A DNA stretch of 26,526 bases from JAKJEP01 sp964580995 (GCA_964580995.1 CAZOMV010000083.1:1-26526), one strand, 5' to 3'; shown: positions 15,826 through 23,136, counted from the stretch's first letter. Notes: a model not told the origin generated them from the letters alone. A program made the numbers and translations.

Positions 15826-16512
15826 CTATAAGTTATTGTCTATTACGAATTTATAGCCGATTTCCCGGATGGTGTGCAGAAAGGCTGGGCGGTGGGGGTC
15901 GGGTTCGATTTTGTTGCGCAGGGTGGTGATGAAGCGGTCCACGCTGCGGTGGGTGACGAAGCTGTCGTAGCCCCAGACGCGGTTCAGAATTTCATCGCGG
16001 GTCAGGGCGCGGCCCTGCTTTTTGACGAAAAACTCCAGCAGTTTGAACTCCTTGGGCGACAATTTGATTTCTTCGTTGTTGCGGGTGAGTTTGCGGGCGG
16101 GGATGTCCAGTTCACAGTCCCCAAACCGATAGACCGGCAGTTCTTTCTGCTGCCTACGCCGCAGAAAAGCTGCCGCCCGGGCCAGCAGTTCCTTGATGCG
16201 GAATGGCTTGGTCACATAATCATCCGCCCCCAGGTTCAGCCCCAGGATGATATCCGATTCCTCGCCCTTGGCCGTGAGCATGATGATGGGCATCTCGAGC
16301 TTTTCCTTGCGGATCAGCCGGCAGATTTCGTAGCCGTTGATTTTGGGCAGCATGATATCCAGCAGAATCAGGTCCGGCTGATGGTGCAGTGCGGCTTCCA
16401 AACCCTTCTCCCCATCTGCCGCTGTTACCACCACATACCCGGTGAACTCGAAGTTGTCCTTCAAGCCTCGCAGCATGGTTGCATCATCTTCTATTATCAG
16501 GACGGTTTCCAT
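15826..16512 (-). CDS. PhoB/OmpR-family DNA-binding response regulator
   Basis: The 228-residue product has a receiver domain (1-120) with the acidic pocket E8/D9/D10, phospho-acceptor D52 (LLDIMLPK), T80 and K102 (YVTKPF). A winged-helix DNA-binding domain follows (about 128-225, with SPKEFKLLEFF, TRDEILNRVWGYD and HTIREIGYKFV). It is the last gene of a minus-strand run that also contains a histidine kinase at 18550-20592. Three unrelated genes separate the two. It begins 26 bp after the phosphatase-like gene, so co-transcription is likely. Members of this subfamily bind direct repeats at 11-bp period, and such a repeat stands upstream of the first gene of the run (22899-22917). Confidence 0.93.
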   Translation of the reverse strand: METVLIIEDDATMLRGLKDNFEFTGYVVVTAADGEKGLEAALHHQPDLILLDIMLPKINGYEICRLIRKEKLEMPIIMLTAKGEESDIILGLNLGADDYVTKPFRIKELLARAAAFLRRRQQKELPVYRFGDCELDIPARKLTRNNEEIKLSPKEFKLLEFFVKKQGRALTRDEILNRVWGYDSFVTHRSVDRFITTLRNKIEPDPHRPAFLHTIREIGYKFVIDNNL

Positions 16513-16538
16513 TTTATTTTACAAATTGCACAATATCG

Positions 16539-17369
16539 CTATGCGGTTTTTTCTCTCGCAGGATAGATACCGTAAAAGTGGGTGATTTCCATATCCTCGG
16601 GGATGTTTTCTCCGTGCGATCCGATGCCGGTTTGGGGGTTTAGGTGGGCGCCGTGGTCGGGGGTGAACAGGATCATTCGGTGGTACCCGGCCCAGGCTGA
16701 ATGAAAACATTTAGCCAGTTGGAGAAAGCTGTTTATATGATTTTGATAGGCCCGCAGGGCCGGTTCGGATTCAGGCGGCATTTTGTGGACCGCGTCGTCA
16801 AATTCCTGCTGGTAGGCGACGATGAAATCATGCTCATCGGCCTGGAGAAGCTGAATCGTTCGGGCTATAACCTGCTGGTCATAGGCTTCCGAGAAATAAT
16901 CGATCGGCCGGTTCCGGAAAATCAGGTCAATGCTGGAGCCGGTGACCGCTGCAATAGCCGCCTTTTTGCCGCCGCGAACCAGGGTATCGAAAATAGTTTC
17001 ACAGGTAAGAACCGGCCTTATAGGTTCCTGGATGCCGTGCTCTGATGGCAAGGCTCCGGTAAACAGAGAAGCAAAACAGACCGGGGTCTTAGGGGGGAAT
17101 ACGGTGCACAGCGGAACTGCCAACGGTGCGTATTCTAATAGCCGGCTGAAACGGCTTTGATATTTCCGGTACATATGCGTACCCATCGCATCCGGGGCAT
17201 AGACCAAGCATTTTTCAATTGGTTCGATTCCCCGATTTTCGGCTTCTTCCATAAGGGAGAGAAGAATATCTCCGTTTGAGCAGGAAGGTGTATCGATCTT
17301 CATCAATCTGCAAATGGTAGGCGTGACGGAGGTAATACATTTTTTATTTGTGTGAATCAAATCTGTCAT
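16539..17369 (-). CDS. alkaline-phosphatase-superfamily hydrolase (nucleotide pyrophosphatase/phosphodiesterase-like)
   Basis: The product is about 276 residues from the ATG at 17369; an in-frame TTG at 17393 would add eight, and neither start has a strong ribosome site. It shows the two-metal set of the superfamily: D60 (YAPDAMG), nucleophile candidate T95 (PPKTPVCFASLFTG..PSEHGI), D192/H195 (EFDDAVHK), D238/H239 (FTPDHGAH) and H252 (GSHGEN). It is shorter than most family members and lacks a signal peptide, so it is probably cytoplasmic. It lies close behind the GNAT gene and just ahead of the response regulator gene. A phosphoester, phosphonate or sulfate ester substrate cannot be chosen from sequence. 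Confidence 0.8.
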   Translation of the reverse strand: MTDLIHTNKKCITSVTPTICRLMKIDTPSCSNGDILLSLMEEAENRGIEPIEKCLVYAPDAMGTHMYRKYQSRFSRLLEYAPLAVPLCTVFPPKTPVCFASLFTGALPSEHGIQEPIRPVLTCETIFDTLVRGGKKAAIAAVTGSSIDLIFRNRPIDYFSEAYDQQVIARTIQLLQADEHDFIVAYQQEFDDAVHKMPPESEPALRAYQNHINSFLQLAKCFHSAWAGYHRMILFTPDHGAHLNPQTGIGSHGENIPEDMEITHFYGIYPAREKTA

Positions 17370-17401
17370 TTCAAACTCATATTTTCGTTTCAATATATTT
17401 T

Positions 17402-17878
17402 CTACAGTATTATCTGGTATTCTATGGTTCCATAGCCCGGCTGGTCACCGGTTGAGTATCGTTTGATCTCCTGAAAGCCGCAGGCTAGGTACATTTTTTG
17501 AGCACGGATAAAAAACGGATGCTCTCCGGTTCGGACAAAGGCTTTTTGAAAACCTTCCTGTTTCAGCCGCCGCAGTACTTCGAACATCTGGGCTTTGCCA
17601 AAACCTTTGCCCTGGTATTCCGGCAGGATGCAATCCCAGCCGATGATACCATGCTCCGGCCCCTGCCGTGGGTCCCAGGATGCCATACCCGTAATGCTGT
17701 CATTGAACATTGATACAAAGACACAGGCGCCAACGGTATCAGGATTCTCGAAGACTTCGTTGTCATATTGCCGCATGATTTCTTCTAATTTTTCATCAGA
17801 TACCTCAGAAAAACTCTGCGATAAGAGAGTGAAGATAATTCCTTTTTCATATTTGATAATTGGTTCAAATGTAAGCAT
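17402..17878 (-). CDS. GNAT-family N-acetyltransferase
   Basis: The product is about 158 residues from the ATG at 17878. An alternative ATG at 17932 gives 176 residues but overlaps the upstream gene by 38 bp. The acetyl-CoA binding motif QGKGFGKAQM is at about 89-98, preceded by the beta4 strand (GWDCILPEY) and followed by the helix EVLRRLKQEG and the usual late ARxxYxxxGF-like block (AQKMYLACGFQEI). The acceptor is unknown. The gene begins 16 bp after the MGMT-like gene and ends 32 bp before the phosphatase-like gene, so it belongs to the same transcript. Confidence 0.85.
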   Translation of the reverse strand: MLTFEPIIKYEKGIIFTLLSQSFSEVSDEKLEEIMRQYDNEVFENPDTVGACVFVSMFNDSITGMASWDPRQGPEHGIIGWDCILPEYQGKGFGKAQMFEVLRRLKQEGFQKAFVRTGEHPFFIRAQKMYLACGFQEIKRYSTGDQPGYGTIEYQIIL

Positions 17879-17894
17879 ATAATCAAACTTCGAA

Positions 17895-18383
17895 TTAAGA
17901 ATGTTTGTCAATATCGACCAGGGACTTTTCATAATCTTTGACCATGAAGTGTTTGCTTTTGCCCTTGGGGATGATGGTGTGGCCTTCGGCTGCGAGACGT
18001 TTTTTCAGGTTTTCCAGGCCGCCGGGATATTTTTCGTTCAGGAGGCCGCCGGTTTTTAGCGTCCGCCAGTAGGGGGTGATATTCTTTTTGCCTTCCTGTT
18101 CCGCTTCCGCGGCGGCGTGGGCGGCGATCCAGGAGAAGATGCCGGTGGTGATCGGGCAGCCGATGGTGGCATGGTGCCTGTCGGCCAGGATCCGGCGAAT
18201 TTCGTTGATGGTGATCAGTTTGCCTTTGGGTACCTGCCGCATGATGGCATCCACCTCCAGCGGGGCCGGGATCACAAAGGTACCGGTGCCCCAGCGCTTA
18301 CTCTTTTTCTCGTCGATCTTTTCCACCCGGGGCAGATCCTTGCTACTGGTCAGTTTTTCCTGCCATGTGGTTTTCTTTTTCAT
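17895..18383 (-). CDS. MGMT-family (alkyltransferase-like) protein
   Basis: The 162-residue product contains the helix-turn-helix DNA-binding core of O6-alkylguanine-DNA alkyltransferases (about 44-90, MRQVPKGKLITINEIRRIL). The alkyl-acceptor PCHR motif is replaced by GCPIT (C76), and no N-terminal RNase-H-like half is present. Sequences with WQEKL at the start and PYWRTLK.GG.LN.KYPGG at the end form a recognisable small family usually labelled MGMT family protein. Whether C76 accepts alkyl groups is uncertain; a lesion-sensing role as in ATL proteins is an alternative. It follows the kinase gene after a 166-bp gap with two hairpins. Confidence 0.78.
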   Translation of the reverse strand: MKKKTTWQEKLTSSKDLPRVEKIDEKKSKRWGTGTFVIPAPLEVDAIMRQVPKGKLITINEIRRILADRHHATIGCPITTGIFSWIAAHAAAEAEQEGKKNITPYWRTLKTGGLLNEKYPGGLENLKKRLAAEGHTIIPKGKSKHFMVKDYEKSLVDIDKHS

Positions 18384-18421
18384 TTTATTTTTTTCTCAAA
18401 TAGAAATACCATTTATCATTT

Positions 18422-18538
18422 TTCCGAGTGTGCAACATAGTACACCCTGCCGGAAGAGCACGGCCAAGATGGCCGTGGCACAATTGGATGACTGGTGGGT
18501 TAAGAACCCACCCTACCAATTATTCCGCGTGTGCAACA
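18422..18538. repeat. REP-like cassette: direct repeats enclosing two perfect hairpins
   Basis: TTCCG(A/C)GTGTGCAACA occurs at 18422-18437 and again at 18523-18538. Between the copies are two 8-bp perfect hairpins with 3-nt loops: CACGGCCA-AGA-TGGCCGTG (18459-18477) and GGTGGGTT-AAG-AACCCACC (18494-18512). The second sits inside a further AATTGG / CCAATT stem. The cassette fills the gap between the kinase and the MGMT-like gene and could attenuate or stabilise the transcript there. Confidence 0.65.
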
Positions 18539-18549
18539 AGTGGCACATC

Positions 18550-20592
18550 CTACTTTATAAATAAACTCACCGTGAAGGTGCTGCCGTGGCCGGGCTTGCT
18601 CTCGACGGTGATGCGGCCGTGGTGGGCATCGACGATATATTTGACGATGCTCAGGCCCAGGCCGGCGCCTTCCGCGCGGCGGGAGAGGCTGCTGTCGGCC
18701 TGGTAGAACCGGTTGAATATCTTTTTCAGCACCCGGCGAGTCATGCCGATGCCGTTGTCCCGCACCGCAAAGCAAACGGCGTTCTCCTGCTGATATACCC
18801 GCAGCTCGATCTGCCGGTTATCATACGAATATTTATACGCGTTGTCCAGCAGATTCACCAGCACGGTAATCATGGCATCTTTGTCGGCTGGGATGGTGGG
18901 CAGGTGTTCGGCGATGTCAATGGTGAAGCGGCAATGGTTCTGAAACCGGGTCTGCATGGCCTCCGCCGCCTGGCGGGCGATTTCCGCCGGGTCGGCGGGG
19001 ACGATCTCGAAGACCTGCTTATTCCGCTCCATGCGGGAGAAGGTCAGGAAATGGTCGATCAGCCGGCCCAGCCGGGTGTTTTCCTGGTCGATCAGTTGCA
19101 GGTATTCCCTGACCTGCTGGGGGTCCTGATGGTGACCGGCCAGCAGGGTATCCACCAGCACCCGGGTGGAGGCCAGCGGGGTTTTCAGTTCGTGGGTGAC
19201 GGTCGCCACGAAATCATTTTTGAGTTTGTTGAGCTTTGCCTGCCGGATGAGCGACCGGGCAGTCAGGCCAGACACCAGCAGCATCAGGCCGATGACCAGG
19301 ACCGTGGTCCAGATATAAATCAGACGCTGGCGGTTGCCGGCGGCGGAGAAGATCCCTTCCCTAAAATATAATTCCGCCTTCCATTGCGGAAAATACTGCC
19401 CCAGATCACAGGTAAAAAATCGTTCACCGGCTAATATAACTTTCACGCCTGCTATCATTTCCGGCGGTCCGGCGGCAAACTGACCAGTATCATCGTAAAT
19501 TCGGCAGAAAACCATCTCATCTTCCAGATCGGCAAGTGCGGCCCGAAGAAACGAATCAAGCGTCTCCGGCGGCATGAGACATAAAACCTTTTTATCGGCA
19601 ATCGAATAATGAATGCCATAGAGCGGTGTGTTCACGTCCAGTCGTCTGAAGGTTTCCTCGGGCCAGTCCTTCAGGGAAGCAAAGTCGGGGTACCGTTCGG
19701 CTGTGAGAATGGCGAGTTGTTCCGCCTCGATGGTTTTTTGGGCACGGGTGATTTCCGGCCCCAGCTTTTGGGCCAGTCCTGCTTCCCGGGCAATGGCCAT
19801 CAGCCTCTCCAGCATCCAGATTCTCGTTTCGTCGGGGAAGGGGGCCGACAGGAGGGGATCTTCTGATTCCTGATTATAGCGCGAATTGCCCAGGATCCGC
19901 CGCAGATGGCTGAATAACTTTTCGCTGCCGGACTTCTGATATAACTCGGCCAGTCTCACCCGCCCCTGCAAGATCAGGGCGACAACCTGGGATTCCTGTA
20001 TGTTTTTATCAGCCGGATAGGCAATCTGGTAACATAACTCTGCCGCTTCCTCCGTTCTTGCCAACTTGGTCAGACAGCGGACCAGCGCCAGCCGGGCCTG
20101 ATACCGTACAAAATCATTTTTGGCCGCATCCAGACCGACCTGATATTGCTTCATCGCCTCCGCGGGATTGTTCTGAATAAATTCCAGCCGCCAGGCATCT
20201 TTGAGTTCCGCCGGTTCCACAGGAGACAGGTGGGCGGGAACAGGCCAGGCCAGTTGTCCCTGCTGGTCGTAGATCACATAACCTGCAAATTTCTTTTCCG
20301 CACCCACTATCGCGAAACTTTCAAAAAACTGCTGGGGCGGCAGGGCGCCGGAGCTGGCCAGATGGTCCCGCGTACCCTGCCAATACTGGTTCGGATATTC
20401 AATCAGAAACGTCTGGGCCTTTTTCTGGTAATGATCGATCAGCTTCTGCCGGATTGCCAGCCGCTCATTCTTCACCGCCTGATTCATGAACCAGAGCAGA
20501 CAAACGGTGGGCAATAGTACCGCCGCTGCCAGCAATAATATCACCCACCGCAGTTGATCGGAATTGTTATTTTTATGCAGGAAAACAGGCAT
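18550..20592 (-). CDS. sensor histidine kinase with large TPR-like extracytoplasmic domain
   Basis: The 680-residue membrane kinase has a first transmembrane helix (about 15-36), an extracytoplasmic region of nearly 390 residues and a second helix (about 424-446). The cytoplasmic core follows: the H-box VTHELKTPLAS with phospho-acceptor H467, the N-box VLVNLLDNAYKYS (N580/N584), DNGIG (612-616), an F-box FNRFYQ and GAGLGLS (642-648). No HAMP or PAS domain is evident between helix 2 and the H-box. The outer region contains helical, TPR-like stretches at about 130-240 (AEAMKQYQVGLDAAKND, ARLALVRCLTKLARTEEAAELC), unusual for a sensor. The upstream gene, ending 41 bp before, also has a TPR segment and is exported. 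The likely partner is the response regulator four genes on. Confidence 0.92.
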   Translation of the reverse strand: MPVFLHKNNNSDQLRWVILLLAAAVLLPTVCLLWFMNQAVKNERLAIRQKLIDHYQKKAQTFLIEYPNQYWQGTRDHLASSGALPPQQFFESFAIVGAEKKFAGYVIYDQQGQLAWPVPAHLSPVEPAELKDAWRLEFIQNNPAEAMKQYQVGLDAAKNDFVRYQARLALVRCLTKLARTEEAAELCYQIAYPADKNIQESQVVALILQGRVRLAELYQKSGSEKLFSHLRRILGNSRYNQESEDPLLSAPFPDETRIWMLERLMAIAREAGLAQKLGPEITRAQKTIEAEQLAILTAERYPDFASLKDWPEETFRRLDVNTPLYGIHYSIADKKVLCLMPPETLDSFLRAALADLEDEMVFCRIYDDTGQFAAGPPEMIAGVKVILAGERFFTCDLGQYFPQWKAELYFREGIFSAAGNRQRLIYIWTTVLVIGLMLLVSGLTARSLIRQAKLNKLKNDFVATVTHELKTPLASTRVLVDTLLAGHHQDPQQVREYLQLIDQENTRLGRLIDHFLTFSRMERNKQVFEIVPADPAEIARQAAEAMQTRFQNHCRFTIDIAEHLPTIPADKDAMITVLVNLLDNAYKYSYDNRQIELRVYQQENAVCFAVRDNGIGMTRRVLKKIFNRFYQADSSLSRRAEGAGLGLSIVKYIVDAHHGRITVESKPGHGSTFTVSLFIK

Positions 20593-20633
20593 TGTTTACA
20601 TTTCAAATTTTTATCTGAATTGTTGTGTTTATG

Positions 20634-22736
20634 TTAAAATCCGCCGATGTCGGTAATCAGCCATTTATCACCATAGAGACGCAAATTGCCATCCAGATCA
20701 ATTGTTTCACCAGCTTTGAAGGTTTTGTTATCGAGGGTAAACTCTTCTTTCAGCGTTATCTGCCAGGCGGCTTCACACATAGTATCAAGGATTTTTATAT
20801 CTACGATCTTTGCCGGAACCATAGGATTTGCTTTCCGAAATATCATATTCCATGGATGTTCCGGTTTTACCAGTGCTTCTTTAATATCATCTACATCATT
20901 ACTATCGGGAGCAACATATTTCATCGCTTCCTCCACTTTCAGGGTAATAGCAGCGGCCGTGAAGTTATGAATCGTCACTTCCGGTGTGATAAAGGAGCCA
21001 TTCCCCTGCGCCTGACCGGCCGCCGAGGCCCTGTTTATAGCTTCTGCCTGGGCTTTCAGTTCATCCGGGATGGTTGTCGGCTGGCCATCGGCACCTTTGG
21101 TGGCAAAAAGGATAACATATCGCCGGGCCGGTTTACGGGTGGGAGTTTTGAAGTTCTTGTGGTTGGGGCTGTTGATTCCAACCCAATAGACTTTCCCGGG
21201 TTCCAGCTTGACCGGCAGGGTACAAATAGTTTTGGTCTGGTCATAATAGGGTTTGCCGGGAGTCTGCGGATAGGTTTCCCCGCCCCCGGTCCACGACCAG
21301 CTTCCATCCATCATTTCCGTATTAAAGGTTACCGTGATCTTGTCCAGTTGGAAATCTACATCCCTGCTCAGTGCCGCAGGAACCGTGGAGATTACCTGTG
21401 GAACAGTGCGTTTCCCTCGCACTTTATTGTTTTTATCTGTCTGGGATTGACCGGCAGCCGAAGCCCTGTTTATGGCTTCTGCCTTTGCTTTCATATCATC
21501 CGGGATTGGGGTGGGTTGGCCATCCATACCTTTGGTGGCAAAAAGAATAATATACCAGGGTGCCGGTTCACCATCGGGGGTATGGAAGTTCTTGTGGCTG
21601 GGGCTGTTAATCCCGACCCAATAGACTTTCCCTGGTTCCAGCTTGACCGGCAGGGTACAAATAGTTTTGGTCTGGTCATAATAGGGCTTGCCGGGGGTCT
21701 GCGGATAGGTTTCCCCGCCGCCGGTCCAGGACCAGCTTCCATCCATCATTTCCGTATCGAATGTTACGCAAATTTTGTCCAGTTGGGGATCCACATCATT
21801 GCTCAGTGCTATCGGATTGGTGGAAATAACACGAGGTTCAGCAGTACGTGCCCGCTCGTATTTCCCTTCCGTTGTATCCGAATCCTTTATATAGACGGCT
21901 TCAAGTTCATCAAACCAAACGGTTCCCGGCCCGTAGATTTGCAATCCGATTACGATCGTTTTGGTATTTTCCGGAATGGCGACCACTCCCGAATATTTTT
22001 TCCAGTCATGGTTGGCCGGTGGGAGATCCTCTTTTTTAGGACCTATATAGGAAACCCATTCATGCTTGATCCACTCCTCATTCTCATCCAGAAACAGGGC
22101 GTCCAGAATGGCCTTGGTCATATTTTCCGCTTTGACCTGCGCGGATAGTTCCAGCTTGGCGGCATCGGAGGTGTATTCGATTTTTCTGGTCCATTGTGCG
22201 ATAGGAAAATATTTTTCAGCCGTTTTCTTAAGACAAAGACTGGCTGAGCCGTCGCTGGCATTGTTTTTATCCCAGATATATTCAACCCCGTTTACATTTT
22301 GTCCCTTTTCCCAACCAGTGGGACAATCCGCACCTTCTTCGAAACTGTCGGTAATAAAGATTTGTTTTGTGCCGGATTCTGTTTTGATTCCTAGTTGTTC
22401 CAATTGTTCACCGGCCTGTTTGACAAAGTTTTTTTGCGTGGGATAATTGGAAACCACCTGCTGGAAATATTCCGCCGCTTTTTCTTTTTCATCCTTTTTC
22501 AGGTGGCAGAGGCCGAGCTGGTAGGTGGCCTGGGCGGCGATCCGCTGGATGTCGGTGCTTTCCGCGAGTACCTGCTGGTAGATGGTGATGGCCTTGTCCA
22601 GATCGCCCTCGGTTTCCTCAGCGTAGAGGGCCTCCTGCAGCAGGGTGGCTGGCGACTTGTCTGCCCGGCAGGTCGAAAAAAGGCAGAGAATCATAAACCC
22701 GATAACAAATTTGCTTTGGTTCCACTTTTTCATCTG
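20634..22736 (-). CDS. exported TPR protein with duplicated Big_5-like domains
   Basis: The product is about 700 residues. The start at 22736 is chosen because AAAGGAG lies 9 nt upstream; a longer frame from 22784 would begin inside the 89-bp repeat. An N-terminal signal or membrane segment (about 8-22) ends near STCRAD. TPR-like repeats follow (about 28-115, DLDKAITIYQQVL, ATYQLGLCHLKK, KAAEYFQQVV), then a beta-rich carbohydrate-binding-like domain (about 125-283, ending VWFDELEAVYI). Two nearly identical Ig-like domains of the Big_5 type lie at about 300-428 and 445-573 (VISTxPxALSxDVDxQLDKIxVTFxTEMM). A short C-terminal domain follows (about 580-700). It is the first gene of the kinase/regulator run and may be the periplasmic ligand-binding partner of the kinase; that role is inferred from position. 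Confidence 0.75.
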   Translation of the reverse strand, partial: QMKKWNQSKFVIGFMILCLFSTCRADKSPATLLQEALYAEETEGDLDKAITIYQQVLAESTDIQRIAAQATYQLGLCHLKKDEKEKAAEYFQQVVSNYPTQKNFVKQAGEQLEQLGIKTESGTKQIFITDSFEEGADCPTGWEKGQNVNGVEYIWDKNNASDGSASLCLKKTAEKYFPIAQWTRKIEYTSDAAKLELSAQVKAENMTKAILDALFLDENEEWIKHEWVSYIGPKKEDLPPANHDWKKYSGVVAIPENTKTIVIGLQIYGPGTVWFDELEAVYIKDSDTTEGKYERARTAEPRVISTNPIALSNDVDPQLDKICVTFDTEMMDGSWSWTGGGETYPQTPGKPYYDQTKTICTLPVKLEPGKVYWVGINSPSHKNFHTPDGEPAPWYIILFATKGMDGQPTPIPDDMKAKAEAINRASAAGQSQTDKNNKVRGKRTVPQVISTVPAALSRDVDFQLDKITVTFNTEMMDGSWSWTGGGETYPQTPGKPYYDQTKTICTLPVKLEPGKVYWVGINSPNHKNFKTPTRKPARRYVILFATKGADGQPTTIPDELKAQAEAINRASAAGQAQGNGSFITPEVTIHNFTAAAITLKVEEAMKYVAPDSNDVDDIKEALVKPEHPWNMIFRKANPMVPAKIVDIKILDTMCEAAWQITLKEEFTLDNKTFKAGETIDLDGNLRLYGDKWLITDIGGF
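21014..21834 (-). repeat. in-frame 435-bp tandem duplication
   Basis: The stretch from 21014 recurs at 21449, an exact shift of 435 bp (145 codons). Long blocks are nearly identical at DNA level, for example around 21210-21270 and 21645-21705, including third codon positions. The protein segment from MMDGSWSWTGGGETYPQ to VYWVGINSP is identical in both copies. Confidence 0.85.
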
Positions 22737-22755
22737 ATGCACTCCTTTCAAAAAA

Positions 22756-22844
22756 GACGCCAGCGTCAAAAGCTCTTGGATCACTTGTTATTGGGAAGCC
22801 AGAGCCGTTTTTGGATGACGAAATCGACTTTTGGCGGTTCCGTC
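22756..22844 (+). repeat. 89-bp dispersed element, copy 3
   Basis: This copy is ungapped against the other two, with the same GACGCCAGCGTC start and GGTTCCGTC end. It is flanked by AAAAAA on both sides (22750-22755 and 22845-22850). Internal GCTCT / AGAGC pairing is kept; the central stem is weaker than in copy 2. It ends only a few bases from the Shine-Dalgarno of the TPR/Big_5 gene, which is read in the opposite direction, so the element forms part of that gene's leader or promoter. Confidence 0.85.
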
Positions 22845-22883
22845 AAAAAAAAATAACCGAAAACACACATTTTGAACAGAAGT

Positions 22884-22917
22884 AATTTAGCAATCAGATG
22901 TTACCGATTTGTTACCG
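22884..22917 (-). promoter_or_regulatory. candidate OmpR/PhoB-type operator and -10 for the two-component run
   Basis: TGTTACCG stands at 22899-22906 and again at 22910-22917, a perfect 8-bp direct repeat at 11-bp period. Seven-bp repeats with 4-bp spacers are the layout of Pho-box-like sites. On the minus strand a TAAATT (22884-22889) follows after 9 bp, the usual place of a -10 when the operator replaces the -35. The start codon of the TPR/Big_5 gene is about 150 bp further on. Confidence 0.45.
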
Positions 22918-22992
22918 TTTGGTCCTTTTTTGGAGAAATTTTGGGGAAAAATGCAAAATAACCAGAAAAAAGAGGGGGATTTAAAAGTGACA

Positions 22993-23050
22993 TCCGGCGA
23001 CGGGCGGGGAGCCCGCAAAGCCAGGAGGGGGCGGCTCTTTTTACGCCGGA
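22993..23050. other. three-way-junction structured element in an intergenic gap
   Basis: The perfect outer stem TCCGGCG (22993-22999) / CGCCGGA (23044-23050) encloses CGGGC-GGGGA-GCCCG and AAAGCC-(10 nt)-GGCTCTTT, so the whole 58 bases can fold. The element is GC-rich in an otherwise AT-rich gap (22845-23211). The candidate promoter for the downstream + gene lies after it, so on that strand it would not be in the leader. On the minus strand it would lie upstream of the candidate operator. No known family is confirmed. Confidence 0.5.
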
Positions 23051-23136
23051 CATCTGGTCGGGTTATCAGAATTATAGAATAGGTTTGGAAAAATGTAAAG
23101 TAATATTCTGGAAAAAAATTAATATTTTAAAAATAC

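Noticed and set aside
22737..22784. Upstream start (22784) for the TPR/Big_5 protein
   Set aside because: It would place 16 residues in the 89-bp repeat without a ribosome site; the ATG at 22736 has AAAGGAG at 9 nt and begins a proper signal segment.
22993..23050. c-di-GMP-I (GEMM) riboswitch, suggested by GCAAAGCC
   Set aside because: The GCAAAGCC stretch is present but the upstream GGCAAACC and downstream GGGTTGCCG-type conserved parts are missing, and the fold differs.
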